Program-made: the position numbers and the translations under genes
Part shown: positions 36,346-44,728 of the stretch, piece after piece
Layout of the letters: every line of letters begins with the position of its first letter
Position numbering within the stretch: position 1 is the stretch's first letter
The notes under the pieces: model-generated
Told to the model about the DNA's origin: nothing
Databases searched by the model: none
Seen by the model: only the letters and a program-made list of their open reading frames with translations
Source: Chitinophagales bacterium
Lineage (GTDB): Bacteria > Bacteroidota > Bacteroidia > Chitinophagales > Chitinophagaceae
Assembly (NCBI GenBank): GCA_015654595.1
Contig: JAATGQ010000001.1
Span: 1 to 64,000 of the forward strand
DNA: 64,000 nt
Direction of reading: 5' to 3'

Positions 36346-36396
36346 ATGTTACTATGTTACACCGATGTTACTGTTATTTTTCGGCACAAAGTTACC
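36346..36396 (+). promoter_or_regulatory. HxlR operator array before SDR
   Basis: The array contains ATGTTACTATGTTACACC, then ATGTTACTGTTATTTTT and AAGTTACC. About 40 of 51 positions match the minus-strand sequence of 38367-38317. It ends 57 bases before the SDR start, against 55 bases in the other case. Confidence 0.6.
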
Positions 36397-36452
36397 AAAG
36401 ATAACCTCACGATTCTACCTTTATGCCGTTAAACAAAAATAAATTCTCAAAA

Positions 36453-37223
36453 ATGAGTAAACTGAAGAACAAGGTTGCCGTGATTACAGGCGGCAACAGC
36501 GGTATCGGGTTTGGCATTGCTGAAGCGTTTAAAAACGAAGGCGCAGTCGGTGCAATCACAGGAAGAAATGAGGCTACCTTGAACAGCGCCGTCGAAATCC
36601 TGGGTGGTAATTTTATAGGCATAAAAGGAGACGTAACAAATCTTAATGACCTGGAGAACCTGTATAAGACTACGGCTGATAAGTTTGGGAAGATAGACGC
36701 ATTGGTAGTAAATGCCGGCGGCGTTGTGGACGGGATCCCCTTGATGACGATCAGCGATGTAACGGAAGAAGGTTACGACAGCTATATGGATCTGAATTTA
36801 AAAAGCGTTTATTTCACCGTAAAGAAATCACTTCCCTATTTAAATGACGGGGCTTCCATAATACTGATCGCGTCGAACGCCGCACATCGGGCTGCGCCCG
36901 GAGCGACGATATATGCCGCTGCAAAAGCCGCCGTTATTTCACTGGGCAGAGGCTTATCGCTCGATTTATTATCAAGGAGAATAAGGGTGAACACAATTTC
37001 ACCCGGCTCAATTGATACTCCGGTTTTTGGAAAGATGGTACCGCATGATCTGGTGGATCAGGTAAAGCAAGTCTGGATAGACCTTACGCCGCTTGGCAGG
37101 CAAGGAACTCCGGCTGAGATCGGCAAAACGGCTGTATTTTTAGCCTCCGACGATTCCACATTCATCGTAGGCGCCGATATCCTGGCGGATGGCGGTATGG
37201 CTAATGCCTTCACGGTGAAATAA
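36453..37223 (+). CDS. Short-chain dehydrogenase/reductase
   Basis: This is about 256 aa from MSKLKNKVAVITGGNSGIGF; the ATG at 36423 would add ten residues. The nucleotide motif GGNSGIGFGIA, NAGGVVDGIPL, the Ser in LIASNAAHRAA and the YAAAKAAVISLGRGLS active site are complete, and the C-terminus has the usual DGGMANAF. It is divergent from HxlR across a shared operator. Confidence 0.9.
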   Translation: MSKLKNKVAVITGGNSGIGFGIAEAFKNEGAVGAITGRNEATLNSAVEILGGNFIGIKGDVTNLNDLENLYKTTADKFGKIDALVVNAGGVVDGIPLMTISDVTEEGYDSYMDLNLKSVYFTVKKSLPYLNDGASIILIASNAAHRAAPGATIYAAAKAAVISLGRGLSLDLLSRRIRVNTISPGSIDTPVFGKMVPHDLVDQVKQVWIDLTPLGRQGTPAEIGKTAVFLASDDSTFIVGADILADGGMANAFTVK

Positions 37224-37321
37224 ACCTATCAACAACTGCATTAGACTGACTATAATCCAGGCTTGGATTACACTGCAGATCTGAATTGTTGATCTATTCC
37301 TTTTTTGTACTACAAGTGCGT

Positions 37322-37374
37322 GCGACTTTTGACTGGCTTATCAACGATAATATTACCTGGAGAGTGGAATTCTC
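37322..37374 (+). pseudogene. Fragment of a porin gene
   Basis: The frame reads ATFDWLINDNITWRVEF, almost identical to TTFDWLITDNITWRVEF near the end of the porin at 48402-49874. The match then stops. This is a short remnant of a second porin gene, with no start or other parts nearby. Confidence 0.7.
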
Positions 37375-37461
37375 AATCGGCACTGCTATCGCCCTGGACG
37401 GGTCCATAGCATCGGGCATTGGCCCAAGGATCAGTACGGCCCGGCAAACCTAATTGAAACA

Positions 37462-37497
37462 AAAAAAATCCCTGCTTCCGGAAGAAGCAGGGATTTT
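37462..37497 (-). terminator. Terminator after SDR (minus strand)
   Basis: AAAATCCCTGCTTC / GAAGCAGGGATTTT with a 5-base loop is followed by a T-run on the minus strand, 7 bases past the SDR stop codon. Confidence 0.8.
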
Positions 37498-37503
37498 GAG
37501 ATT

Positions 37504-38262
37504 TTAAAAGCCGTACATACCACCCGAAACGGAAATACGTTCTCCCGTAATCCAAGCTGCATCGTCGGAAGCAAGAAATACGGCAGCTTTCGCAATATCT
37601 TCGGGCTGTCCCCTGCGGCCAAGCGGCGTATGGGCAACAAATAATTTTTCATACTCACTGCCAGTAATTACACCCGCGCTGCGCGCACCTTCTGTTTCCG
37701 TAGCACCCGGCAAAATAGAATTGATACGAATGTTCTTTGCACCCAGCTCTTTCGACAAGGAAATCGTTATGGCATCTAATGCTGCTTTTGTTGCAGAGTA
37801 CAAGGAGGCCGTCGGAAGAGGCATTTTACTTGCACCCGAACTGATATTGATGATATTACCCCCCTTATCGCCAAACAGCTTCAAAGATGCCTGGATAGCA
37901 AGTATAGCTCCCAAAACATTGACATCGAAATGCTGATGAAAAGCTTCCGCTGATACCTGTTCAATAGGAAAATATCCTTGAAAGGCTGCGTTGTTTACCA
38001 AAATATCCAAAGCGCCATAAGCCTTCTTTGTTTCTTCAAACAGCCGGATCACATCGGCTTCTTTCGATACATCGCCTTGTACTGACATGGCTGTGCCTCC
38101 ATTATCGGTGATGGCTTTTACGACTTTATCCGCACCTTCTTTACTTGAAGCATAATTCACTACAACCTTTGCACCTTCCTTGGCAAAGTGTTTTGCTATA
38201 GATGCACCTATCCCTTTCGAAGCACCCGTGACCATCGCTACTTTGTTTATTAACTTGCTCAT
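37504..38262 (-). CDS. Short-chain dehydrogenase/reductase (FabG-like)
   Basis: This is about 252 aa from MSKLINKVAMVTGASKGIGA, with start 38262 preferred over 38274 by homology of the first residues with other SDRs. It has the TGASKGIG motif, NNAAFQGYFP, Ser in INISSGASKMP, Tyr/Lys in YSATKAALDAITIS and the ITGERISVSGGMYG end. It resembles glucose 1-dehydrogenase or 3-oxoacyl-ACP reductase homologues. The operator array 55 bases upstream matches that of the HxlR-linked SDR at 36453. Confidence 0.9.
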   Translation of the reverse strand: MSKLINKVAMVTGASKGIGASIAKHFAKEGAKVVVNYASSKEGADKVVKAITDNGGTAMSVQGDVSKEADVIRLFEETKKAYGALDILVNNAAFQGYFPIEQVSAEAFHQHFDVNVLGAILAIQASLKLFGDKGGNIINISSGASKMPLPTASLYSATKAALDAITISLSKELGAKNIRINSILPGATETEGARSAGVITGSEYEKLFVAHTPLGRRGQPEDIAKAAVFLASDDAAWITGERISVSGGMYGF

Positions 38263-38316
38263 TATTTCTATCATTTATTGTTTGAGCAACAAAGCTAGAA
38301 CAGCAAAGCTACTTTT

Positions 38317-38367
38317 AGTAACTCTATATCAAAAAGTAACAGTAACACCAGTGTAACAAAGTAACAT
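38317..38367 (-). promoter_or_regulatory. Second HxlR operator array, before SDR at 38262
   Basis: On the minus strand this reads ATGTTACTTTGTTACACTGG, then TGTTACTGTTACTTTTT, close to the array at 36346-36396 in the same orientation towards an SDR. No regulator is adjacent, so control in trans by the HxlR at 35988 is likely. Confidence 0.6.
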
Positions 38368-38534
38368 TCTGATGTAAACTGCTTTTCGCCTTGCAGCAGC
38401 TTGTGGTTATAACTTCCTTCCGTAGGGCTGCTGTGTCACCACATCATGGGTTCGCCTAACATTCGTTCATTATCCAAACCAGCGGGAGGCAGATAACCAA
38501 TTGACAGGGGATTATTTTTTAATGTTAAGGAGTC

Positions 38535-38580
38535 TTTACGGCTTCCCGTAAGAAAAGCTGTATTACTGTTTCTATTTTAG
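38535..38580 (+). promoter_or_regulatory. Palindrome plus -7 box before the HNH/DUF4407 operon
   Basis: TTTACGG-CTTC-CCGTAA (38535-38551) is followed 22 bases later by TATTTTAG (38573-38580), a TAnnTTTG-like box. The same pair, with identical spacing, precedes the gene at 45467. A palindrome here suits an activator such as a response regulator. Confidence 0.6.
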
Positions 38581-38600
38581 CTTATCAACATATCAAACCC

Positions 38601-39002
38601 ATGTCTCAACCCCAGTACCGTTACCAACATCTTACCTTCACAAACAATGAGCCTTATTCTCGATATATACAGGTCGGACGACCAGATCCGGCAGGAATGA
38701 CCGATCGTGAAAAATCGTCTGGCTCTACACCAAAGACACACGGCTCCTACGGCCCATTGCTCTTCCATCCTAAGTGGAAATCAAAAAGAAAAGAGATCTT
38801 GATTCGAGATAATCACAGCTGTATTCATTGTAAAAAGGGTGGGAATCTACAAATCCATCATCGCCAGTATCACTTTATCATAAATCAACAACAGTTTAAA
38901 CCTCCTTGGGACTACCCGAACCATTTGCTCATCACACTATGCGACCTGTGCCATAGCAGGGGCCATAACAAATATAAAGTACCAATCATCAATATAACAT
39001 AA
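38601..39002 (+). CDS. HNH endonuclease-like protein
   Basis: This 133-aa protein has HPKWKSKRKEILIRDNHSCI, HCKKGGNLQIHHRQYHF and HLLITLCDLCHSRGHNKYK. It shows two CxxC zinc pairs and the His residues of an HNH nuclease core. The first 60 residues are polar and could bind DNA. It is the first gene of a three-gene operon with a coiled-coil protein and a DUF4407 membrane protein, with gaps of 5 and 9 bases. The combination suggests a defence or DNA-uptake role (inference). Confidence 0.85.
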   Translation: MSQPQYRYQHLTFTNNEPYSRYIQVGRPDPAGMTDREKSSGSTPKTHGSYGPLLFHPKWKSKRKEILIRDNHSCIHCKKGGNLQIHHRQYHFIINQQQFKPPWDYPNHLLITLCDLCHSRGHNKYKVPIINIT

Positions 39003-39007
39003 ACTTT

Positions 39008-39571
39008 ATGGGACTATTCAAACTCTTCAACCGTCAACAGAACAACGCCAATAACCCAGCCCAGGATGAATCCCTTATAAATGACATACCTGAAGAGACC
39101 TTCATCGAAAAAGAACAACCAGAAATGGATCAAAAAGCGGAAAAGTCAACCACTCCAGCCATCAATGGCATTCATACATTATATGAATTCCTGGATAAAA
39201 ATCACGAATCCAAGGGCTACCAGGATGCATTGATGAATCCCGACACCTCTCATCTTTATCAAAATGTCATTGCTTTAAAAAATGACCTTGAAAGGTCTAT
39301 TCGAAAGGTGAAGACTTTTTACGAAGACTTTATCAGACAAATCGACTTTCACATCACCAGTCGAGGCAGAAGCGGAATGATCGATATCGTCGAGGAGTTA
39401 TCGGTGAAAAAAGCAACAGCAGAAAGTCATATCAAGCAGGTAATCGAGATCGAGGAACAGGCAAAACAAGATAAGGGTGTCGGACATGGAATTATCATAA
39501 GCTATACTCGCGGATTTCGAAACGGCCTTGCGGCCATTTCAGGTCATTCTATTCTAAATAATCACTTTTAA
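39008..39571 (+). CDS. Soluble coiled-coil protein in HNH/DUF4407 operon
   Basis: This 187-aa protein begins MGLFKLFNRQQNNANNPAQD, with an acidic polar N-terminus, and then helical segments (VIALKNDLERSIRKVKTFYE, VKKATAESHIKQVIEIEEQA). It has no signal peptide or membrane segment. No known family is recognised. It sits between an HNH nuclease and a DUF4407 membrane protein and may bridge them. Confidence 0.6.
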   Translation: MGLFKLFNRQQNNANNPAQDESLINDIPEETFIEKEQPEMDQKAEKSTTPAINGIHTLYEFLDKNHESKGYQDALMNPDTSHLYQNVIALKNDLERSIRKVKTFYEDFIRQIDFHITSRGRSGMIDIVEELSVKKATAESHIKQVIEIEEQAKQDKGVGHGIIISYTRGFRNGLAAISGHSILNNHF

Positions 39572-39580
39572 TTCATTCTT

Positions 39581-40594
39581 ATGAGAAATAAATGGGTACA
39601 ATTCGGTTGCTTTCTGACCGGCTACAATTATAATATCTTAAGAAATTGCAGCGAAGCAGCCTTCAAGTCGGTAAAAAAGTATACTGCCGCCATGATCATC
39701 GTCTGTATTCTCTGGTTTTTCATCGGCTTCACCTTTGCACAGCGATATCTGTCATCCGGGATATTAGGCGGCACGCTGGCGGGAGGGATCTCGGTAGTAA
39801 TTATTATACAAATCGAGAAACAAATTATCCTTTCTATAAATCCGGGCAAAATGTTACTCATTTTCAGAACCTGCCTGGCTCTTATGATGGCTGTACTTGG
39901 TTCTGTCATTATCGATCAGATATTGCTGGCAAAGGATATAGAAGTCGAGAAAGTCAGCTACGTTTCGAATAAGGTCGATAGCTTATTACCCAAAAAAACT
40001 GCCGAGTTAATGAGCCAGATTTTAGGGCTGGATACATCAATCGCGGCAAAGGAACGTGAAAAGCAGCAATATGTCGACGAAGTTGCCAAACATCCAGTCA
40101 TTCCATTCATCACTAGCCAGACTCAAACGATTCATACGCCGGTTAAATACACCGACAGATCCGGAAAAGACTCTATTGTTACAGAGACAAAATCGCAGGT
40201 TTCAGTATCGAAGAACTATGTACCCAATCCCAAAAGCGCACTCATACCATCGATAGACACGAACATTTCGGAGATGCAGAAGCAGAAAACGGCAAAACAA
40301 AACATGCTGCTCAATATCAGGCCGGATCTGGAAAAAGAACTGAAGGAAAAAGCGGGGTTCCTTGATGAATTGAAAGTTATGGTCCAGCTTATTTCAAATT
40401 CATACGTAGCATTGTCGTTCTGGTTACTCTGGATCTTATTCTTCCTCTTCATCGAGATGCTTGTTCTCTTTAGCAAAATGGGCGACAAATCCAGCGATTA
40501 CGAAAAGGCAGTGCTTCATCACATGAACCTACAGATATGGCGCCTCGATGCACTCGCAAAAGAGCTCTCATCAGAGAAAACAACAAGACAGTAA
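39581..40594 (+). CDS. DUF4407-type membrane protein
   Basis: This 337-aa protein has three N-terminal membrane segments (TAAMIIVCILWFFIGFTFAQ; GILGGTLAGGISVVIIIQIE; LLIFRTCLALMMAVLGSVII), a long helical soluble domain (residues 125-275) and a C-terminal segment YVALSFWLLWILFFLFIEML. This is the DUF4407 layout, of unknown function, often found in accessory DNA. It is last in the HNH operon. A hairpin GCTCTGGC/GGCCAGAGC at about 40632-40654 follows the gene. Confidence 0.8.
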   Translation: MRNKWVQFGCFLTGYNYNILRNCSEAAFKSVKKYTAAMIIVCILWFFIGFTFAQRYLSSGILGGTLAGGISVVIIIQIEKQIILSINPGKMLLIFRTCLALMMAVLGSVIIDQILLAKDIEVEKVSYVSNKVDSLLPKKTAELMSQILGLDTSIAAKEREKQQYVDEVAKHPVIPFITSQTQTIHTPVKYTDRSGKDSIVTETKSQVSVSKNYVPNPKSALIPSIDTNISEMQKQKTAKQNMLLNIRPDLEKELKEKAGFLDELKVMVQLISNSYVALSFWLLWILFFLFIEMLVLFSKMGDKSSDYEKAVLHHMNLQIWRLDALAKELSSEKTTRQ

Positions 40595-40702
40595 CGCCAG
40601 CTTTACACTTTACATTTCCAGTCATAACAAATCGGCTCTGGCTTTGGGCCAGAGCTGCCCAAAATCTCTTTAACATTGTCAATTTAACGCCTCTCCAGGC
40701 CC

Positions 40703-41092
40703 CTACTTCCTACCCACCAACGAAAGCCCCCATAAAAACCTTCCATTAGTCTCATCGACAAACCAGATCTTCCTGCTCGAATCCTTCACAACACATTTCT
40801 TAGACAAAAAATACTTTATCTTCTTAGGGTCCGCATCTAACCAATCGAGAATTATCGTATCGTCTTTCCGGGAATAACGCCCATGGTATTCATTCATCTT
40901 CACCATAAAAACAACCCAACGCTTCTCATAATACCTAAAATATCCATTCTCCTTCAAAGTCAAATATCCATCTCCCAGCATGTCCTCCATCCCGTAATAA
41001 GTCGCAATGGGCTTGGAACGCCTGAAAGAGGGCTTAGACGACGCACAAGCCGCCAGCATGAACAACAAAACAATCAGAATGGGATTTCTCAT
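40703..41092 (-). CDS. Lipoprotein of unknown function
   Basis: This 129-aa protein starts MRNPILIVLLFMLAACASSK, a lipoprotein signal with Cys at 16. The mature part has YLTLKENGYFRYYEKRW and YHGRYSRKDDTIILDWLDAD, a beta-rich pattern seen in small Bacteroidota lipoproteins that report on cell-envelope load. The family is not identified. It is monocistronic. Confidence 0.72.
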   Translation of the reverse strand: MRNPILIVLLFMLAACASSKPSFRRSKPIATYYGMEDMLGDGYLTLKENGYFRYYEKRWVVFMVKMNEYHGRYSRKDDTIILDWLDADPKKIKYFLSKKCVVKDSSRKIWFVDETNGRFLWGLSLVGRK

Positions 41093-41494
41093 TTCAAATC
41101 CAGATTAATAAGCCCAAAATAATTATTTTACCCCAATCGTCAAACTGACCAAAAAAGAAGCGCAATAAATAAGTTGGCAATCAATAAAATATCTGTTAGA
41201 GACATATGATCAAGCTTAAGGTATGAGGTATTAGAGTTTTTACAAATTAAAAGAAATAATTAAACCTTGTTTCAAACCTTGACAAGACGGCTTTTGAGCA
41301 GCAACTACAGAAACGACGGTTTGTCCATCGTTAAAAATGATTGAAACAAAAAAGCGATGGCTGAAACAAACAAGTAATATAAGGAACATTAAAAAAAGAT
41401 CCCCAGGGTCTATCCTTTTACATTTCATCAAACCTACAATACCTCCATCTTTAAACTTTCCGGATTCCCGTAATCCCGCTGTCAACTATAAAAA
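41093..41494. other. Intergenic stretch, nothing recognised
   Basis: In these 402 bases no gene with protein character and no clear regulatory site is seen. The minus-strand frame at 41240-41485 has no support. Confidence 0.4.
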
Positions 41495-42430
41495 TTAATA
41501 CACAGACGTACTCGACAACGCTCCCGATAGACAATACTTCCTGATCATATAATCAGTGGCAGGTTTCAACCTCAATTGCGGGTCAACGGGATGAAACCCA
41601 TCTCCGGTAAAAAATTCCACTTTCCTGTTATGCTTTGCGTACCAAACCTTTCTCACGGACTGCTCCGTAATCGTATCCGGCCGGGTGATCATCCTGAAAT
41701 GAGAAACCTTCTCAGGATCCAATGCCACCACCAGCGTGCCCTCCAGCTTCTGTTTACACGAGATGGTATCATAATGATCCCCATTCCAAAACATACAGGC
41801 CTCTGGCCCCGGATAAACCTGATGCCCACCTGAAAGAGGTCCCTGGGGTTTAGTCACTCGCCCTGAATAATATCGGATACCCAAAGTCGCCGCCGCCAAT
41901 AACGTTATCACCGCCGCGCTCTTCCACAAACTAAAATTAAAGCCCCTTTTAGTCAGCTCAGCCACCCGAACAGCCGGCTCATCCTCAACAGAAGAAGATT
42001 CCTCCTCCATTTCGCCGCCATCGTCCTCCACAACCATCTTTTCATCCTCTTTTACCTCCAGCATTTCCGGATCAACATAATCATAATGCTCGTTATATGG
42101 CCGAGGCTGAAAGTCCAACAGCCACGCCAGTAGCTCAATATTTATCTCTGCAGTAGTGCCGGACCGACCGCTAAGAAAATTGATCAACGGCCTGAATTTG
42201 TCAATATCGTAACGGGATATAGCCTGCAAAAAAGCCGACTTATCCCCGCCATGCTCAAAGAACTCCCGAAGCCTCAGGTCATCTGTCTTATTATACCTTT
42301 CCTGGCAAACCATTATACATTGCTTTCTCAGCCCGGCAGGAGTCGGCTTACTCAGCAATCTCGGCAGCGTCTGATTCGCCTTTCTGGCCTTGTAATAAGC
42401 CACTACAGCATTTTCATAATCGCGAAACAT
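41495..42430 (-). CDS. Single-pass membrane protein of unknown function
   Basis: This 311-aa protein has a soluble N-terminal domain (residues 1-125), an acidic linker (EEDEKMVVEDDGGEMEEESS region near 128-150), one membrane segment near 168-185 (AAVITLLAAATLGIRYYSG), and a C-terminal domain outside the membrane with EACMFWNGDHYDTISCKQK. This layout resembles anti-sigma or surface-sensing proteins, but no sigma gene is adjacent and no motif proves it. It ends 39 bases after the 9-bp-repeat region starts. Confidence 0.6.
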   Translation of the reverse strand: MFRDYENAVVAYYKARKANQTLPRLLSKPTPAGLRKQCIMVCQERYNKTDDLRLREFFEHGGDKSAFLQAISRYDIDKFRPLINFLSGRSGTTAEINIELLAWLLDFQPRPYNEHYDYVDPEMLEVKEDEKMVVEDDGGEMEEESSSVEDEPAVRVAELTKRGFNFSLWKSAAVITLLAAATLGIRYYSGRVTKPQGPLSGGHQVYPGPEACMFWNGDHYDTISCKQKLEGTLVVALDPEKVSHFRMITRPDTITEQSVRKVWYAKHNRKVEFFTGDGFHPVDPQLRLKPATDYMIRKYCLSGALSSTSVY

Positions 42431-42820
42431 AAAAACAAGTTTTATAGATCTATTCGAATTCCCGGAATTCCTCCGGTGTGATTAACCCTCCAATCGGAAT
42501 TCTCAGCACCCCTCACCGGAATTACCGGAATCATCGGAATTACCGGAATCGTTTGCCAATCAAGGCTTTACACCACCCTATCTTCGTTTCGAAATCACCG
42601 GCCACCTCATTAGCTAAGAGATCCACTGTACAGATTTGATTTCCGTGAGCAACGACCGCGGTTGTCGATAACCGACCAGGGAAGCGATTAAAAACTTCCG
42701 CGATCAATGCCCGCACCACTTCCCCAAAACAAGTAAGCAGAACGCTTACCCACAACTCAACACGCTTTCCGGCTGCCCGCCAGCCGAACAGGCAAATCAT
42801 TCACAAAAAAAAACAAAACC
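42431..42820. other. Intergenic stretch with short tandem repeats
   Basis: 390 bases hold the 9-bp tandem array at 42516-42551 and scattered CGGAATT motifs from about 42462. The minus-strand frame 42540-42800 is not supported. The end of the stretch is the upstream region of the 50-aa peptide gene. Confidence 0.4.
42516..42551. repeat. Four tandem 9-bp repeats (CCGGAATTA-like)
   Basis: CCGGAATTA, CCGGAATCA, TCGGAATTA and CCGGAATCG follow one another directly. Further CGGAATTC copies lie at 42494 and near 42462. They lie between the divergent membrane-protein gene and the small peptide gene and could be iterated protein-binding sites. Confidence 0.7.
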
Positions 42821-42973
42821 ATGTTACATTGGCTTATAGCAATGTTCTGGGCCCTCTCATGCCCCAATCATTCCAGTACTACCGCCACACACGACTCTCA
42901 TCAGATAACCGTCCTTGACGACACGGGCGGAGATACAGGGCCCATCCCTCCTACGGGACCGCCCCATAAATAA
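42821..42973 (+). CDS. 50-aa secreted or lipid-anchored peptide
   Basis: Starting at ATG 42821: MLHWLIAMFWALSCPNHSST, then a polar stretch and the Gly/Pro-rich end GPIPPTGPPHK. The hydrophobic start with a Cys at 14 is like a short lipoprotein or export signal. A strong terminator follows directly. It lies 90 bases upstream of the TPR kinase gene, so it might be a signal peptide sensed by that kinase, which is speculation. Confidence 0.5.
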   Translation: MLHWLIAMFWALSCPNHSSTTATHDSHQITVLDDTGGDTGPIPPTGPPHK

Positions 42974-42982
42974 CCACTATCA

Positions 42983-43015
42983 GTAAGGCAGGATAATCCC
43001 TGCCTTACTCTTTTT
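42983..43015 (+). terminator. Terminator after the 50-aa peptide gene
   Basis: GTAAGGCAGG / CCTGCCTTAC, 10 bp perfect, with a 6-base loop and a CTCTTTTT tail. Confidence 0.85.
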
Positions 43016-43063
43016 AATCCAAAACCTATAAAACTTTTTATACCTTTAAGTTAAACACCCCTA

Positions 43064-44722
43064 TTGCGAGCCGCTTACGTCTTACCATTCCTTCTGATCG
43101 CCTATACCTACGGATGCAAGGAAAAACCAACCGTTGCTCCCGTCGTTACTTCTGCTGACTTTGACAAAGGAGTCAACTTTTTGGACCATCAGAACGATTC
43201 AGCCTACTATTACTTTAACAATACGACCACCCGCTCAAAGGACAGTCTCAAGATAGCTCAGGCCTATAATTATATGGCCGTTATCCAGGCAGATGCAGGC
43301 GATTACTTTGGGAGCCAGGAAAGCCTGCTTTCCTCTCTGAAATACCTTAACGAACAAAAAGACAGCGACTACAACTGCCTGGTAGCAGATTATAACCAAC
43401 TGGGAAGAAACAGCGCCGATCTAAAAAACTATCCAACAGCCATCTCTTACTACGATCAGGCATTAAAGTTAATAAAAGACGACTATTCTGCAACAGTTGC
43501 GCTCAACAACAAAGCCGTCGCATACCAGGACGAACGGCAATATGCTCAGGCAATCGCTATATATCAATCGATAATAGAGAAAAGCAAAAACTATAAAATA
43601 ATATACGCCAGGGTACTGACAAACCTGGCAAGAGCCAGATGGCTGCAATACGCAAGCTATAATGCCGAACCCGAATTACAGAAATCCCTGCAAATAAGAA
43701 AAGATGAAAATAGCGACTGGGGGCTGAACTCCAGCTACGCACATCTTTCTGAATATTATGCACATACACACCCAGACTCCGCATTTGTTTACGCTCAAAA
43801 TATGTACCGCATAGCAAAAAAGCTCAACAGCCCGGATGATATCCTGGAGGCCTTGCAAAAACTTATATTGTTCGGTCCCCCAGGATCTGCCAAATCCTAT
43901 TTTGCCCAATATCAACAATTGAGCGATAGTATATTAACAGCAAGAAGCGCCGCCAAAAACCAATTTGCCCTGATCAGGTACGAGACCGAAAAGAACAAAG
44001 CCAACATCCTCCGTTTACAAAAAGACAACTCGGAAAAAAAGATCCAGCTTATAAAACGAAACGTAACGATTGCCGGCATAATCATCCTTTCCGTAGCGAT
44101 CTGTATAAGTATAATCCTCTGGAACAGAAAACGTAAGCAGAAAATAGAACGCGAATCCCGCGAAGCGATCCTCAAAACCTCCCGGAAAGTACACGATGTC
44201 GTCGCCAATGGCCTTTATCGTATTATGGCAGAGCTCGAGCACCTCCCCGATATAAAAAGAGAAGAGCTGTTGGACAAATTGGAGATCATGTACGAGAAAT
44301 CCCGCGATATCTCCTATGAAGAGCCAAAAGCTCCGTCACAGGAATATCATACAAAAATAGACACATTGTTGAATTCGTTCAATAATGTAGCCACCAGGGT
44401 CCTCATCGAAGGCAATTCCCAAGAGTACTGGATCAACATCTCTCCTTCGATAAAGAAAGAATTAGAACTGATCCTGCAGGAGTTGATGGTCAATATGAAA
44501 AAACATAGCAAGGCAAGAAATGTTATCGTGCGATTCGAAAAAGCTGGAAATTCCTTGGAAATTACCTACCAGGACGACGGGATAGGCCTTCCGTCACCAA
44601 GAACCTACGGCAACGGTCTAGCGAATACGGAAAACCGTATTATCCGCAATGGCGGAGAGATTACTTTTGACAACAGCCCTCCAAAGGGACTGAAAATCAA
44701 AATCTACTTTCCAAACGCCTGA
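43064..44722 (+). CDS. TPR-containing lipoprotein sensor histidine kinase
   Basis: This 552-aa protein starts at TTG 43064, and its first 19 residues end in AYTYGCKEK, a lipoprotein-type signal. TPR helices (residues 30-290: AIAIYQSIIEKSKNYKII, ALNNKAVAYQDERQYAQ) form the periplasmic sensor. A membrane helix NVTIAGIIILSVAICISIIL follows near 330. The histidine box is HDVVANGLYRIMAEL, and the ATPase domain has ELILQELMVNMKKHSKAR, DDGIGLPSPRTYGNGL. It is of the HisKA_3 type. The response regulator is 6 bases downstream. Confidence 0.88.
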   Translation: MRAAYVLPFLLIAYTYGCKEKPTVAPVVTSADFDKGVNFLDHQNDSAYYYFNNTTTRSKDSLKIAQAYNYMAVIQADAGDYFGSQESLLSSLKYLNEQKDSDYNCLVADYNQLGRNSADLKNYPTAISYYDQALKLIKDDYSATVALNNKAVAYQDERQYAQAIAIYQSIIEKSKNYKIIYARVLTNLARARWLQYASYNAEPELQKSLQIRKDENSDWGLNSSYAHLSEYYAHTHPDSAFVYAQNMYRIAKKLNSPDDILEALQKLILFGPPGSAKSYFAQYQQLSDSILTARSAAKNQFALIRYETEKNKANILRLQKDNSEKKIQLIKRNVTIAGIIILSVAICISIILWNRKRKQKIERESREAILKTSRKVHDVVANGLYRIMAELEHLPDIKREELLDKLEIMYEKSRDISYEEPKAPSQEYHTKIDTLLNSFNNVATRVLIEGNSQEYWINISPSIKKELELILQELMVNMKKHSKARNVIVRFEKAGNSLEITYQDDGIGLPSPRTYGNGLANTENRIIRNGGEITFDNSPPKGLKIKIYFPNA

Positions 44723-44728
44723 ATCAAC

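Noticed and set aside
42540-42800. 86-aa minus-strand frame
   Set aside because: It begins next to the tandem repeats and has no recognisable motif or start context.
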